Notes under the pieces: model-generated
Database searches by the model: none
What the model saw: the letters and a program-made list of their open reading frames with translations, nothing else
What the model was told of the DNA's origin: nothing
Program-made: the position numbers and the translations under genes
Part shown: piece by piece, positions 33,782 through 48,700 of the stretch
Layout: every line of letters begins with the position of its first letter
How positions within the stretch are numbered: position 1 is the stretch's first letter
Origin: Actinoplanes subtropicus
GTDB lineage: Bacteria > Actinomycetota > Actinomycetes > Mycobacteriales > Micromonosporaceae
Length of the DNA stretch: 64,000 bases
Assembly: GCF_000721705.1 (NCBI RefSeq)
Contig: NZ_JOJL01000025.1
Location: 37,249 to 101,248 of the forward strand
Reading direction: 5' to 3'

Positions 33782-36700
33782 GTGGGTCTCAACATCCCCA
33801 CTGACCCGAACTGGCAGTGGGCGTACGACGCGATCCTCTACACCTCGGGCGAGCAGTGGCCACAGGCCAATGAGGACGATCTGCGCGCGATGGCGCAGGA
33901 GCTGCTCAATTTCGGCGCGTCGATGCAGGGCGCCGCGGCCGGGGTGAACCAGCTCGGCCAGCGGGCCCGCAGCTTCTGGCACGGCGACGCGTCGAACAGC
34001 TTCCAGCAGAACGCCAACAAGCTGATGAACGACGTCCCCGACGCCGTTCAGCTGACCCAGCAGCTCAGCCAGACCGCGCTGAACTTCGCCCTCGACACCG
34101 AACAGACCAAGTACACGATCATCATCGCGATGATCAACCAGGTCATCGACATCTTCATGGCCATCGCCTCCGGCTTCCCGGAACTCGTCCCGGGCGAGAT
34201 CGAGATCGGCGGTGCGATCGTCCGGGCGCTGCTCAAGGCGTTCCAGGCGCGCCGGCTCGCGGAAGCGGCCGAGCTGGGCGCCGGCGCGGCCCGGGCCGCC
34301 GTCAAGGGCGCCGAGGAGGTGGCCGCGCATGCCCCGCAGGAGCTGAACTGGGCGGGGCACATCGCGGCCGAGGCCATCGACGAGGCGATCGAGGAGGGCA
34401 CGGAGAACCTGGAGGCGCAGTCCATCCAGTTCGCCCAGGGCAACCGGCACAACCTGGACGGCCAGGCCATCGGCATGGACATGGTGATGGGCGGCGCCGT
34501 CGGGGTGAACGGCGGCCTGCTGAAGAAGGGCGTCGGCAAGGTAGCCCCCGGCTTCGGCCACACCGCGATCGGCCACGGCGCCCTGGACGCCTTCTCCGAG
34601 ATGCCGGTCGAGGCGATCGCGTCGGCCGCCATGGGCCAGAGCTCGAACCCGCTGGCCACGTTCTCCTCGGGCATGCTCGGCGGCGCGGGCGGCAAAATCG
34701 CCCACGACATCGGCCAGTCGATCGGCGGCGGGCACACCCCACCCCACGCACCCAACGCCCCGAGCTCCTCCGGCGCCGACTTCAACCCCCATTCCATCAA
34801 CATCAACCCCATTGGGGGTACGGGCGAAAGCGCCCCCGCCGGCACCCCACCCCCCACAGAGGGCGGCCCGGCCGCTGCCGCCTCCGGCGCCACGGGCTCC
34901 TCCGCGACCGGCCCATCCGCGCTGAACTCCGGCGCCGCCGATCCGTCCGCGCTCGGCCCCGGCGCCACCGGCCCATCTGCGCCCAGCTCCGGCACCACCA
35001 GCCCATCTGCCCTCAACTCCGGCGCCACCGGCCCGGCCACAGTCTCGGGTGGTAGCTCGTCGGGAGTCGGCAACTCGTCGTCCTCCTCGGGGTCGTCGAG
35101 CGCGTCGTCGTTCTACAGCAACCCGAGCGCGGCCGCCAGCTCGTCCAGCGTGGGCTCGAGCACCGGCGCGTCCTCCATCCTCAGCAACCCGAGCGCCGCC
35201 TCCAGCACCTCCAGCCTCGGCTCGGTCACCACCACCCCGACCGGCACCGGCGCCACCTCCGAAACCGGCGCCACCCCGGGAGCCGACACCGCCAAGGGCT
35301 TCACTCCGCCAAGCAGCACCCCCATCAGCACACCGGCAAACACCGGCAACGCATCCCCGACCGGCACCAACGCCCCCGCGCCGACCGGAACCGGCACACC
35401 GACCGCGACCGCCACGCAGGCAAGCACGCCGACGTCAACGGGCACAACGACCGCGCCGCCGCCCACTGCCAGCACGTCCACCGAGACGGCGGCCCCGCCA
35501 GCCGCGACGGGCACGTCCACCGGACCACCGACGTCGACGAGCACGGGCACAACGACCACCGCGACGCCACCACCGCCGACCACAACCACCACGGCACCGC
35601 CGACAACGACGGCCATGCCCACCACGACGACCGCCACGCCGACCACGACGACGGCCACGCCCACCACGACGACCGCCACACCCCAGCCAACGCCGACTAC
35701 GCCCCAGCCCACGGCAGCCATGCCCGAGCCAACGGCAGCCAGCCCCTCGGCCGCCAACGCCACGCCGCCGCCGGCCACCGCCGGCACCAACACGGCCACC
35801 CCATCTCCGGCGAACGCCACGACCACCACCACCACCGCGACCCCGTCGCCGGTGAGCGCCGCGCCGCCAAGCGCGAGCACGACGACACCCCCGGCAAGCG
35901 CGAGCACGACCCCCACGGCGACGCCCCCGGCAAGCGCGAGCTCAACCCCCACGACGACAACACCGGCAAGCGCGAGCTCAACCCCCACGACGACAACACC
36001 GGCAAGCGCGAGCTCAACCCCCACGACGACAACACCGGCTAGCGCAAGCGCATCCCCCACGACGACGAATCCGAGCACGGCCTCCACGACGCCGTCGAAT
36101 CCGGCGCCGGTCGGCAGCACGACGAACGCCGCGACCGCCACCCCGGTGAGCACAGAAACCAGCGCCCCGACGGAATCGGCGACTTCCCCGGCGACCGGCT
36201 CGATCAGCACCGAGACGAACGCGTCGTCGTCCTCTGTGGACCCGCCGAAGAGCGGGCACCAGGCCGTACCGCAGGACAATCCGCCGCCGCGGCAGCACGA
36301 CCACAAACCTGACGCAGCACCCGCCATCGCGCCCCCGGCCGACACCACCCCGGAGCGGTCCGGCGGCCCGCTCGGCCACACCGTCCCGGCCGGCTACGTG
36401 ATGCTCGGCCCGGGCGACGCCGCCAACCACGCCGTGGCCGCCAAGTACCCGCCGACCGAGAACCGCTACGTCGTCTTCGCGCACGGCCACGACGGCAAGC
36501 TGACCGTCGGCGACCGCGACGTCGCCCCCCAGGAACTCGCCGACATCATCACGGCCGACGAGCGGTACGACGGTCAGCCGATCACCCTGATCGCCTGCGG
36601 CACCGGCTCCGACCTCAACGGTTTCGCCAACCAGCTCGCCCAGGCCATGCCGCCCGGCACCGTCGTCACCGCACCTACCGGCACCGCCTGGACCACCCCG

Positions 36701-39700
36701 GACGGGCAGGCGTTCGTGGCCGGCACCACGTTCGGCCCCGACGGCCGCCCGCAGCCGGCCCCGCCCACCCCGGCCGACGGCTGGAAGAGTTTCGTCAGCG
36801 GCGAGCCGGCCGTCACCACGCACGGCTCCGACCTGCCGCACGCGCCGGCCCGCGACGACACCTCGTGGACCCCGAGCCCGGACAACCGCCCGGTCTCCTG
36901 GGGGCGGGACGGCCGCCCGTACCAGCAACGCCCGATCACCCAGGTCGAGCCGCAGACCTACCACGATCAGGCCGAACGCTTCGAACAGAACCTCGGGGTC
37001 TTCCTCTATCAGCAGCCCCGGGTCCGGCAGGCAGCCGCGGCCGCCGTCGTCCGGCTGCGCGAGGTGCTGACCAACTACGGCACCGGCGGCAACTCGGCGC
37101 AGCGCTCGTTCGTGCGCAATGACTCGTCGAGCGCCGGCCAGGTCGGCGACCATCTCAGCGACGCCGAGATCGACCAGTTGCTGAGCGGCGGCAACGTCCG
37201 CGAGCTGATGACCGCGTTCTACAACGCCGCCTACTTCAATGCGGATCCGCCCAAGGGCGCCGATGGCCGGCCACTCCACGCCGCGCCGACCACCTTCAAG
37301 ACGGTCGTCAGCGACGTCCTGCAGAACGGCGACCTCTCCAGCCGGGCCGGCGACCTCGGGCTGAACACCACCTCGTTGCAGGTGATGAAGGACGAGTACG
37401 GCTCGATGCGGCGCGCCACCGCCGAGACCGTCGCCGAGCTCAGGCAACGGGGCTACACCTTCGCCAAGGATCCGTTCGCGCTCGGCGTGCTCGCCGCGAA
37501 TTCGCCGGGGCCGGAATCCGCGTACGCACCAAAGGTTTTGCACGACCTGCACGCCTGGGCCGCGACCAACGCCGAGTTCGCGTTCAGCCAGGCCAGCCGG
37601 AGCAACCGGCCGGGCGCCGGCAATCCCGCCTTCTCCAACAACGCGCCGGGCAAGATGACCGCGCGCGGGCTGGACCAGCTGGGCATCGGGTTGAGTCCGC
37701 GCGAGTCGGCGTTCGTGCACGGTCCGGGCGCCCGGCCGTTCCAGATCGCGGACGGCGTGGTGCATCCGACGCCCGGCACCACCGGGCGGATCACCAACCC
37801 GGCCGAGCAGGGCCCCGAGCTACCGCTGCCGTGGACCGGTGGCCGCGCGTACCACAGCATGAACACCGATTCGGGCTGGCACGCGCGCACCCACGACCAG
37901 GCCGGCATGCCGGTGCTGGACGGCATCTCCGGCACCACCGCCCGGATGATGGCCGCCTTCGACTGGCTCAACGTGCCCGGTGTCGCCCGGGAGGACTTCC
38001 TGCTCGCGGTCGGCGCGTGGATGCTGACCGGCCAGGACCATTCGCTGTACGAGATCATGCGCGGCGGCGAGATCATGGGGGTGGGCCCGCAGGTCTCCCG
38101 GATGACCTCGGCCGAGCAGATGTACCGGTCGCTGACCCAGTTCGGCCTCACCCCGGACCAGATTCGGGACCTGTCGCCGATGACCGGCTTCATCACCGGC
38201 GATCCCCGGTTCGCCGGCATGCAGTCGCCGCCGATGCTGCCGCACGAGTCCGCGTACGCGATCGCCGCGATGGGCGGGCTGAACCAGCACGGGCCGAGCC
38301 TCGCCGGGGTCAGCCCGGACATCCTGAACCACGCCGCGCAGATCCATCGGGACATCCAGAGCGCCACGCCGTCGGCGAAGGTCCAGGCGTGGTTCGACGC
38401 GAACCCGGGCAGCGCGGCCGTGATCCGGAACAACCTCACCTTCGCGCACACGGTCGCCATCGCCAACTATTCGAGCAACAACCACAAGCTCATCAACCTG
38501 ATGGCGCCGCAGAGCAACCCGGCGAGCAACTCGTTGACCGCCAAGACGTACCAGATGGGCCAGGAGGTCAGGGCCGGCGTCAAGGACATCATCGAGCAGG
38601 TGCACAGCTGGCCGACCCACAACTACATCGCCGAGGTGGCGCCGGCCATCAGCGAGGACCGGCAGATCGCGAACCTGACCGGGCAGCTGCGCACCGCGGT
38701 CCAGAACGGCGACCAGCCGCAAATCAAGAGCCTGGAGCAGCAGATGTACGCCCGGGGCACCGCCCTGGCGAGCGAGCTCCCGCCGCAGATGCAAGCGCAC
38801 TTCGACATGGCCGTCGACGCGTTGCAGAAGTTGCCGCCGGCCACCGGGCAGGTCTTCCGCGGCGACTGGTCCGCCTCGTACGGCTCGATGTACGACCGCG
38901 GCGGCTACACCTCGTCCGAACTGGCCAGCACCAGCCGCAGCCAGCACATCGCGAGCAACTTCGCCCAGCAGCACGACGGCAAGCCGGGCCGCCGGCCGAT
39001 CCTGCTCCAGCTCGACCTGGCCGGGCATGCCGCCCGCGACATCGGCCCGCTGTCGGTGAACGACCACGAGCAGGAGGTCATGCTTCTGCCGGGCGCGACC
39101 TTCACCACCCACGACGCGGGTCCGGTCGGCCCCCTCCGCACGCTGATCGGCCGGGAGCAGCCGCCGGTCCAGGTCGCCCAGCAGACCGCGACCACCACCG
39201 GCCAGCGCGCGGTGACCGACGCCCGCGGGCTGGCCAGGACGTCGCAGACCGCGGCCGCGTCGACCAAGAAGCTCGATCTCCGGTCCCGCAAGGCGGTCAC
39301 CGCGGCCCGGAACGACCTGACCGACGTCAACAACCGTCCGCCGTACGACCAGACCACCGTGCAGCAAGCCACCGACCAGCTGGCGCCGGCGCAGTCCGCC
39401 GTGGACGCCCTGCCGGCCACGCGGAACGCCGCGCGGAACCTCGCCACCGCCGTGCAGAACCGGATCAACCAGGGCGGCGACCCGGCCACCACCCAGCGGC
39501 TCACCGACCTGTCGAACCGGGCCACCGTGCTGGTCGACCGCTCGAACCAGCTGGTGCGGAACGGCCGCCAGGACCTGAGCCAAGCCACCCAGGCCGCCAC
39601 CGACCTGGCGCACCGGGTGCCGGCCTACCAGCAACAAATCACCACCGCCCGGGACAACGCCACCGCCCGGATCGACGCCGGCACCCGGATCCAGCAGGCG

Positions 39701-42700
39701 GCGACCCAGGCCAAGCAGGCCGCCGCGACCGCGCAGACGGCGGCCGACAACACCGTCGCGACCGCGCAGGGGCCGCTGACCACCACCGCCCTGGCCGACC
39801 TGAACACCCAGCAGGGCACGCTCGCCACCGCGGTGCGGGACGCGTTGCACGCGCAGACCCAGGCTCGGAACGCCAACACCCAGCTGCGCGACGCGATGGC
39901 GACCACCCCGCCCCCGGCCGATCTGAACACCCACCAGACGCAGGTCGAGGACGCGCTCGGCCAGCACCAGGCGGCGACCGCGGCCGCCACCGGGCGGACC
40001 GCCGAGGCGAACGCCCTCCAGCAGCAGATCGACGCCTTGCACGCCGAGCTCAACTCCATCGTGGACCCTCGGCTGGCGGCGCACTTCCAGCCCGTCAACG
40101 GCGGCCACACCCTCCTAGGCGCCGGGGACACCGCCAACCGCGAGGTCGCCGACCAGTTCCCGGCGCCCGACGGGCACTACGTCGTCTTCGCCCACGGCAC
40201 GCCGAACTCGGTCCGGCTGAATGGCCAGGACGTCACGCCGGAGCAGTTGGCCGCGATCGTCCGGGCGGATCCGAGCTACACCCCCGGGCAGCCGATCACG
40301 CTGATCGCCTGTGACACCGCGGCCGACCCGGCCGGCGGGTTCGCCCAGCGGTTCGCCCAGGCCATGCCCGCGGGTACGCAGGTCACCGCGCCGACCGGCA
40401 CCGCTTGGACCACGCCCGACGGGCAGGCCTTCGTGGCCGGCGCAACCTCCTTCGGCGCCGACGGCCGGCCCCAACTGCCCGGGCCGAACGCCGCCACCGA
40501 CACCTGGAAGACGTTCCTCAGCGGGCAGCCGGCCACGGTCACCACCCACGGATCCGACCTGCCGCACGCAACCGTCCCGCGCGGCGCCGGCCCGGCCCGC
40601 GCCGTCGCGTGGGGGCCGGCGGCCCGCCCGTACGATCAACGCCCGATCCACCAGCTCGAACCGCAGACCTACCATCGGCAGGCCGGCCAGTTCGAGGAGA
40701 ACCTCGGGAACTGGCTCTATCAGCAGCCCCGGGTGCGAGAGGCCGCCGCGGCCACCGTGGCCCGGCTGCGGGACGTGCTCGCCCAGGGCGGCGGTGGCAC
40801 GCAGTCGCCGCAGCGCTCGTTCGTCCACGACGATCCGGCGACGCCCGGCCAGGTCGGCACCGCGCTGAGCGACGGCCAGATCGACGACCTGCTGTCCGGC
40901 GGCAACCTGCGCGAGCTGATGACCGCGTTCCAGAACGCCGCCTTCGGCAATACCGGGCAGGACACGCTGGCCGGGCTGGTCGGCGACCCCGAGTTGGCGG
41001 CGCGGCTCGGCCTCAAGACCGAGGGTCTGCCCGCCGATGCGTTCGGTCCCACCGGGGACCGTGCCGTGCAGGCCAGCCAGGGCGCCCGGACCGAGCGGAG
41101 CGACCCGGCGGACCCGGCCACGCCCGGCAAGGTGAGCCCCGACGAGCTCGCCGCGCGGGGCCTCGGGCTCAGCCCGCGCGAGTCGGCCTACCACAACGCC
41201 GCCGCCCGGCCGGACCAGAAGCTGCCCTGGACCGGCGGCCGCGCGAAGTACGACCTGAACACCGGCGACCGCTGGTTCCAGTCCCGGCACGACCGCTCCG
41301 GGATGCCGGTGGTCGCCGGGATCTCGGACACCGCCACCCGGCTGATGACCGCGTTCGACGTGCTCGGCGTGCCCGGCGTGGCCCGCTCCGACTTCCTGCT
41401 CGCGGTCGCCGCGCACCAGCTCACCAACCAGGACCATTCTCTGTACGAGGTGCTGCGCGGCGCCGAGGCGGCCGGACCGGGACCGGCCGTCTCCACGATG
41501 AGCTCGGCCGACCAGATGTACCAATCGCTGACCACGCTCGGCATCGCCCCCGCCCAGCTGCGGGCCCAGGCCCCGCCGGTCACCTTCTCCGCCGCCGCGC
41601 ACGCCTCGTCGTCCCGGTTCGCCGACGTCGGCGAGCCGCGGATGCTGCCGCACGAGGCGGCGTACGCGATCACCGCGATGGGCCACTTCGACGCGGGAGC
41701 GCCGCAGTTCAGCGGCGTCGAGCGGGAGGTGCTGGTCACCGCGGCCCGGCTGCACAACGAGATCAACAGTCCGGCCCCGCCGCCCGAGATCCAGGACTGG
41801 ATGGACCAGAACCCGGGCACCGCGACGGCCGCGCGCCGGTTGACGTTCGCGCACCTGATCGCGTTGGTGAACTACACCAGCAACAACCACAAGCTGATCA
41901 ACCTGATGGCGCCGCAGGGCAACTACACCGACTTCCCCGGGGTCAAGCAGTTCCTCATGCGGCGCGAGGTGACCGCCGGTGTCGCCAGCGCGATCAAGCA
42001 GGTGAAGGACCCGAGCTTCAACGGCGTGATCATCGACGTCCCGCCGGCCATCGAGTCCGATCCCGCGTTCAAGGCGATCACCGACCAGATGTACGACGCG
42101 ATGCTCGACGACGACCAGCCACTCGTCGCCCGGCTCGAACAGCAGGCGCTGGCCCGCGGCGAACAGCTGGGCCGGGAGCTGCCGGCCCAGATGCAGGCGC
42201 ACTTCGACATGGCCGTCGAGGCGCTGCAGATCCTGCCGCCGGCCACCGGCCCGGTCTTCCGCGGCGACTGGTCGGCGCCGATCGGCTCGCGGTACGGCAC
42301 GGGCGGCTACACCTCCAACGAGCTGGCCAGCACCAGCCGCTCCCAGGTCGAGGCGCGCAGCTTCGCCGACCTGTACCGCGGCAAGACGGGGCAGCGTCCG
42401 GTGCTGCTGGAGCTGGAGCTGACCGGGCACGCCGGGCGCGACATCACGCCGTTGTCGATGAACCCGTTCGAGCGCGAGGTGCTGCTGCTGCCGGGGGCCA
42501 CGTTCCGCACCGCGGATCACTCGGCCGGGCAGCCGATCCGGACCATCCGGGGCGAGGAGCAGCCGCCGGCCCGGACCGCGCGGGACACCGCGACGCTGCT
42601 GGCGGACCGGGCCGCCGACACCGCGCGGGGCCTCGGCGGCACCGCCGAGTCGGCCGCGGCGACGGCCCAGGATCTCGGCCGGCAGGCGAGCGAGCCGGTC

Positions 42701-45700
42701 CGGGCGGCCCGGGAGGCGCTGGACGACGCCGCCGCCCGGCCCACCCACGCCGACACCCTGCCCGAGGTGCGGGCCGACCAGGCCCGGGCGCAGGACGCGG
42801 CCGGCCGGATGACCGCGGCCCGCGACGAGATCCGCGACCTCGCCGACGACCTGGGCCGCCGGGCGGACCCCGATCCGGCCCTGCGACAGCGGGTCGACCA
42901 GCTGCTCCACGATGCCGACGAGCTGACCGGCACCGGGCAGCAGCATCTCGACGCGGCCACCCGAGCGCTGTCCGAATTGGATGACGCCGTCCCCGCCTAC
43001 CAGGACCAGGTCCGCGCGGTCCAGGCCAACGCCACCGCCAAGCTCGACGCGGCGGCCCGGATCGACGACGCCGCCGCCCGGGCCGGCCAGGCCGCCGCCG
43101 ACGCGCGCGCCGCCGCGAACGACTCCACCGCGATCCTCGACTATGCCCGGGACCGCGGCGTGCTGGGCGGCGCCGAGATGGCCGGCCTGGCGACGAACGA
43201 GGACCGGCTGGCCACCGCCGCCGAGCAGGCGCTGCAGGCCCAGTCGGACGCCCGGCAGGCCGCGGCCGCGTTGCGTACCGCGGTCGCCCAGACCCCCGGG
43301 CCGGAGTTGACCGCCCGGCAGTCGGCGGTCGACGACGCCCGGGAGCGCCACGACAACGCGGTGGACGGGGTCACCCAGCGCGCCGCGGCGGTGCAGACCC
43401 TCGCCGCCGAAGCCCGCGAGCTGCGCCAGCAACTGGCCGAGCAGGACACCGTGAACGCGTTCCGGCCCGTCCCGGCCGGCCGCACGCTGCTGACCACCGG
43501 CCCCGCCGACGCGGCCAACCGGCAGGTCGCGGCGCAGTTCCCGCGAACCGACGGGCGGTACACCGTCTTCGCGCACGGCAACCGGGACACCGTACGGCTG
43601 GGTGATCAGGACGTCTCGCCCGAGCAGCTGGCCCGTCTGGTCCAGGACGACCCGAACTACCGGGCCGGGCAGCCGATCACGCTGATCGCCTGCGACACCG
43701 CGGCCGACCCGGCCGGCGGCTTCGCCCAGCGGTTCACCCAGGCCATGCCCGCCGGTACGCAGGTCACCGCGCCCACCGGCACCGCTTGGACCACCGCCGA
43801 CGGGCACGCCTTCGTGGCCGGCGCCGCCACCTTCGGCCCCGACGGGCGGCCGCAACTGCCCGGCGACAGCACCCCGGCCGGCACCTGGAAGACCTTCACC
43901 AGCGGGCGGCCGGAGACGGTCACCAGCGCCGGTCCCGACCTGCCGCACGCCCCGGCGCGCACCCCGCGGGCCGGCGCCCACGCCGTCGCCTGGGGGCCGG
44001 ACGCCCGCCCGTACGATCGCCGCCCGATCCTCAGCGAGCAGGCGCAGGTCTATCACGATCAGGCCGATCGATTCGAGGCAAACCTCGGCAGTTTCCTCTC
44101 CGGGCAGCCGCACGTCCAGCAGGCGGCGGCCGGTGCGGTGGCCCGGCTGCGCGAGGTGCTCACCCGGCACGGCACGGGCGACGCCTCGCCGCTGCGCTCG
44201 TTCGTCCGCGACGACCCGGCAATGGCCGGGCAGGTCGGCGACACGCTCGCCGACGACGCGATCGACGAGCTGCTGACCTCGGGCAACCTGCGCGAGATGA
44301 TGACCGCGTTCCACAACGCGGCGTTCGGCAACGCCCAGTCCGTGCCGGGGCCGACCACCTTCCGGTCCATCATGGAGGGCGCCCGGACCGACCCCGGGCT
44401 GGCCCAGCGGCTCGGTCTGAACACCGATTCGATGCGGGCCAACGGCCACTGGTTCGCCGGCGCGACGAACGGCGAGGCACGCCGTACGGCCAAAGCGCAG
44501 ATCTCCCCGGACGGCCCGGGCCGGACGACGCCGGCCGCCCTGGACGACCGGGGCATTTCCCTGAGCGCACGGGAGGAGGCCTACCTGGGCGGGCCCGGCC
44601 AGGACGCCACCCTCCCCTGGGTCGGCGGCAAGGCTCGGTACGACCTCGGCGGCGGCTACACCCGCAGCCGGCACGACAACGCGGGCATGCCGGTCGCCGC
44701 CGGCCCCTCGGACACGGTCACCAGGATGATGGCCGTCTTCGACTGGCTCAACGTCCCCGGCGTCACCCGTCAGGACTTCCTGCTCGCGGTCACCGCCTGG
44801 TCGCTGACCAGCCAGGACCACTCGCTCTACGAGGTGCTGCGGGGCGCCGAGGCGACCGGCGCCGGGCCGGGAGTCGCCGGCCTGACCTCGGCCGAGCAGA
44901 TGTACCACTCGCTCACCGGCCTCGGGCTCACCCCGGCCGACATCCGCGGGCGCTCGGCCGCAAGCGAGGCGGAGAACGGCGTGCTGCGGCCGGTCGCCTC
45001 CCCGGGGATGCTGCCGCACGAGGCCGCCTACGCGGTCGCCGCGCTCGGCGTCACCCGCGACGACGGGCCGTACCTGAGCGGCATCACGGTGGACGAGGTC
45101 AACCGCGCCGCGAGGCTGCTGCGGGACATCCGCCACACCCCGCCGGGCAGCCGGATCGAGGCATGGCTGAACCGTCACCCCGGCAGCGCCGCGATGCTGC
45201 GCGACCGGCTCACCTTCGCGCACGTGCTGGCGCTGGTGCACTACACCGGCGACGACCACCAGCTGATCAACGTGATGGCGCCGCAGGGACTGCTGCAGGA
45301 CACGCCGCAGGTCAAGCAGTACCTGATGACCCGCAACGTGCAGAGCGGGATCCAGCGGATGATCACCCGGATCAAGGCGGTGCCGGCCTCGGCCATCGCG
45401 CTGAAGGGCGTGCCGCCGTCGATCACCCAGGACCGCACGATGAAGGGCCTGATCGCCGAGCTGCGGGCCGCGGCCCACGGGTCGCCCGGCCGGGTCGCCG
45501 AGATCGAGGCCCGGATGGTGGCCCGGGGCAACGAGCTCGGCCGGGAGCTCCCGCCGAAGATGGCCGTCCACTTCGACATGGCGGTGGACGCGCTGCAGAA
45601 CCTGCCGCCGGCCACCGGCCCGGTCCACCGCGGGGACTGGGCGTCGCCGTTCGGCTCGGTCTATGACCGGGCCACCTACACCTCCCCCACGCTGGGCAGC

Positions 45701-48700
45701 ACGTCGCTCGGGCGGGCGGTGGCGCACGCGTTCGCGCTGACCCACGCCGGCCAGACCGCGACCCGGGCCGTGCTGCTCGACCTGAACCTGACCGGCCACG
45801 CCGGCCGGGACACCGGCCCGATCTCGATGCACGACGACGAGGCCGAGGTGCTGCTGTTGCCGGGCGCCACCTTCGGGCTCGCCAAGGCGCCGGACGAGGG
45901 CCCGGTCGAGGTGCGTACCGGAACCGAGCGGCCACCCACCGGCCCGGCCCGGCACACCGGCGCGGTGCTCGCCGGCCGCGCCGCCGCCACGGCCGCCGGG
46001 CTGACCCGGGCCGCCGACGCGGCCGCCACCACGGCGCTCGACCTGCAGATGGCGGCCACCGGGCCGGCCGAGGCCGCCCGGCGGGCGCTGGCCGAGGCGA
46101 ACAACCAGCCGTCGTACGCCGACGAGGCGCGGCGTGCCGAGGACGCCCACCTCGCGGCCGAGGCGGCCCGGGACGCCGCCGAGGAGGCCGACCGGTCGGT
46201 CAAGGACCTCGCCGCCGCGCTGCGGGACCGGGCCGATCGCGGCTTCGACGCGGTGCCCGGGATGGCCCAGCGGCTGGCCGCCCTGACCGCCCGGGCCGAC
46301 GCGCTGGCCGGCCGGGCGGACCGGCTCGCGGACGCCGTCCGGCAGGACCTCGAGCGGGCCGTGCGGGCACACGAGCAACTGGCGGCGCACCTCACCGAAC
46401 TCGACGACCGGGTCGACGCGGTGCGCGGCCCGGCCCGGTCGGTGATCGACCTGGCCGACGACATCGACGCCGCGGCCGCCCGGGCCGTGCAGAGCGCGGT
46501 GACCGCCCGCGACGCCCAGGACGCCGTCACCATGATCACCGACCGGGTCGCCGCGGGCGACCCGCTGTCGGCGGCCGACCAGATCGCGCTGTCCGATCAG
46601 GAGCGGCAGCTCACCGACGCGGTCGACGACGCGCGCCGCGACCTCACCGACGCCCGGACGGCGAGCCGCGATCTGCACCAGCAGGCCGGCCGGATCACGG
46701 CGCTCGACGTCGAGGCGACGAAGACCGCCATCGCCGGCGGCTACCGGCAGCATCTGGCGGCCGCCGAGGCGGCCGCTGCCCGGGACGGCGAGGCGCAGGC
46801 CGTACGCGCCGACGCCGCCCAGCTGCGAGCCGAGTTCGACCGGCTCATCGCGGAGTACGACGCGATCGCCGGCAAACCGGTCCCGGCCGGCCGGGTGCTG
46901 CTGTCCCCGGCCAGCACCGACGACGCCAACCGGACGGTCGCGGCGAACTTCCCGCCGCCGGCCGGCCAGTACGTCGTCTTCGCCCACGGCACCGGCGACA
47001 CCCTGCGGGTCGGCGACCAGCAGGTCACGCCGGAGCAACTGGCCGGCATGATCACCCGGGACGGCGGCTGGCAGGGCCGCCCGGTCACGCTGATCGCCTG
47101 CGACACCGGCGCCGACCCGGCCACCGGCTTCGCCGCCAAGCTCGCCCAGGCGCTCCCGCCGGGCACCGCGGTCACCGCCCCGGCCGGCACCGCCTGGACC
47201 ACCCCGGACGGCCAGGCGTTCGTCGCCGGAACCGCGTTCGACGCCGAGGGTCGCCCGTCGCCGGCGGCCGCACAGCCGGGCGACGGCTGGAAGAAGTTCG
47301 TCACCCGGGCCGATCCGCAGGGCGAGCCGGTCACCTCGGTCGAGGATCTCGGCTCCGACCTGCCGCAGGCCGCCTCGCGCGGGGACGGCCCGAGCCCGGG
47401 CGCGGTCTCCTGGAGCCCGCAGGGCCGCCCGTACGGGTCGCGACCGGTGGTGGCCACCGCCGCGTACCGGGATCAGAGCGAACGTTTCGAACGCAACCTG
47501 GGCGCGTATCTCTATCAATTGCCCCAGGTACGCACGGCGGCCGCCCGCGCGGTGGCCCGGATGCGCGAGGTGCTCGCCTCCTACGCCGGGCAGGGGCACT
47601 CGGACCGGCCGCTGCGCTCGTTCGTCAAGGACGACCCGTCGAGCGCCGGGCAGGTCGGCGACACGCTCACCGACGCCGAGATCGACGACCTGCTCAGCGG
47701 CGGCAACGTCCGTGAGCTGATGACGGCGTTCTACAACGCCGCCTACTACAACCGGGACTCGCCCGAGCCGACGTTCAAGACGGTCCTCAACGACGTGCTG
47801 CGGAACGGGAACTTCGCCGAGGCGGAGCGGCTCGGGCTGGACGTCCCGGCGCTGCAGGGCCAGAACGCGTACCTCGGCTCGTGGAGCCGGTGGGCGATGG
47901 CGAAGGTGGCCGACGCGACCGGGCAGGGCCACACGTTCGCCGACGACCCGTTCGCCCTCGGCAACCTGGCCGGCGCCGCCACCGGCGGCGCGGCCGCGGC
48001 CGCCGCGCTGGCCGCCAGCCAGGCCACCCGCACCGCCCGGCCGGGCGCGGAGTCGCCCACCACCAGCCACGCCGCCCCCGGCAAGATGACCGCGGGCGAG
48101 CTGACCCGGATGAACGCCGGGCTCAGCGATCGGGAACGGGCCTACCTGAACGCGGTCCGGCGCCCGTTCCGGTCGGGCGACGGGCCGGTGCACGACGACC
48201 CGTCCTCGTCCCAGCTCGCCCGGCCGGACCGTGAGCAAGGGCCGGAGCTGCCGCTGCCCTGGGTCGGCGGCCGGGCCTGGTTCGGCATGTCCGACGCCGA
48301 GAGCGGCGGGATGCTGCCGAGCTGGTTCGGTTCGGTGCACGACCAGGCGGGCATGCCGGTCATCGCCGGCGTCTCCGGCACCACCGCCCGGATGATGGCC
48401 GCCTTCGACTGGCTGCGGGTGCCCGGCGTCTCCCGCGAGGACTTCCTGCTCGCGATCGCCGCCTGGATGCTGACCGGCCAGGACCACTCGCTCTACGAGA
48501 TCCTGCGCGGCGGCGAGATCGCCGGGGTCGGGCCGGCCGCGTCCGCGATGACCTCGGCCGAGCAGATGTACCGCTCGCTCACCTCGCTCGGCGTCATGCC
48601 CGGGATGATCCGCCGCCAGTCCGGGCTGGCCGGGCTGCCGGGCACCGGCCTGAGCCGGGCACACGAGCCGGCGATGCTGCCGCACGAGGCCGCGTACGCC

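Noticed and set aside
35540..36060. Repeat-rich stretch considered as a CRISPR array
   Set aside because: The units are contiguous, lack unique spacers and encode an in-frame Pro/Thr/Ser linker, so they are a coding minisatellite.
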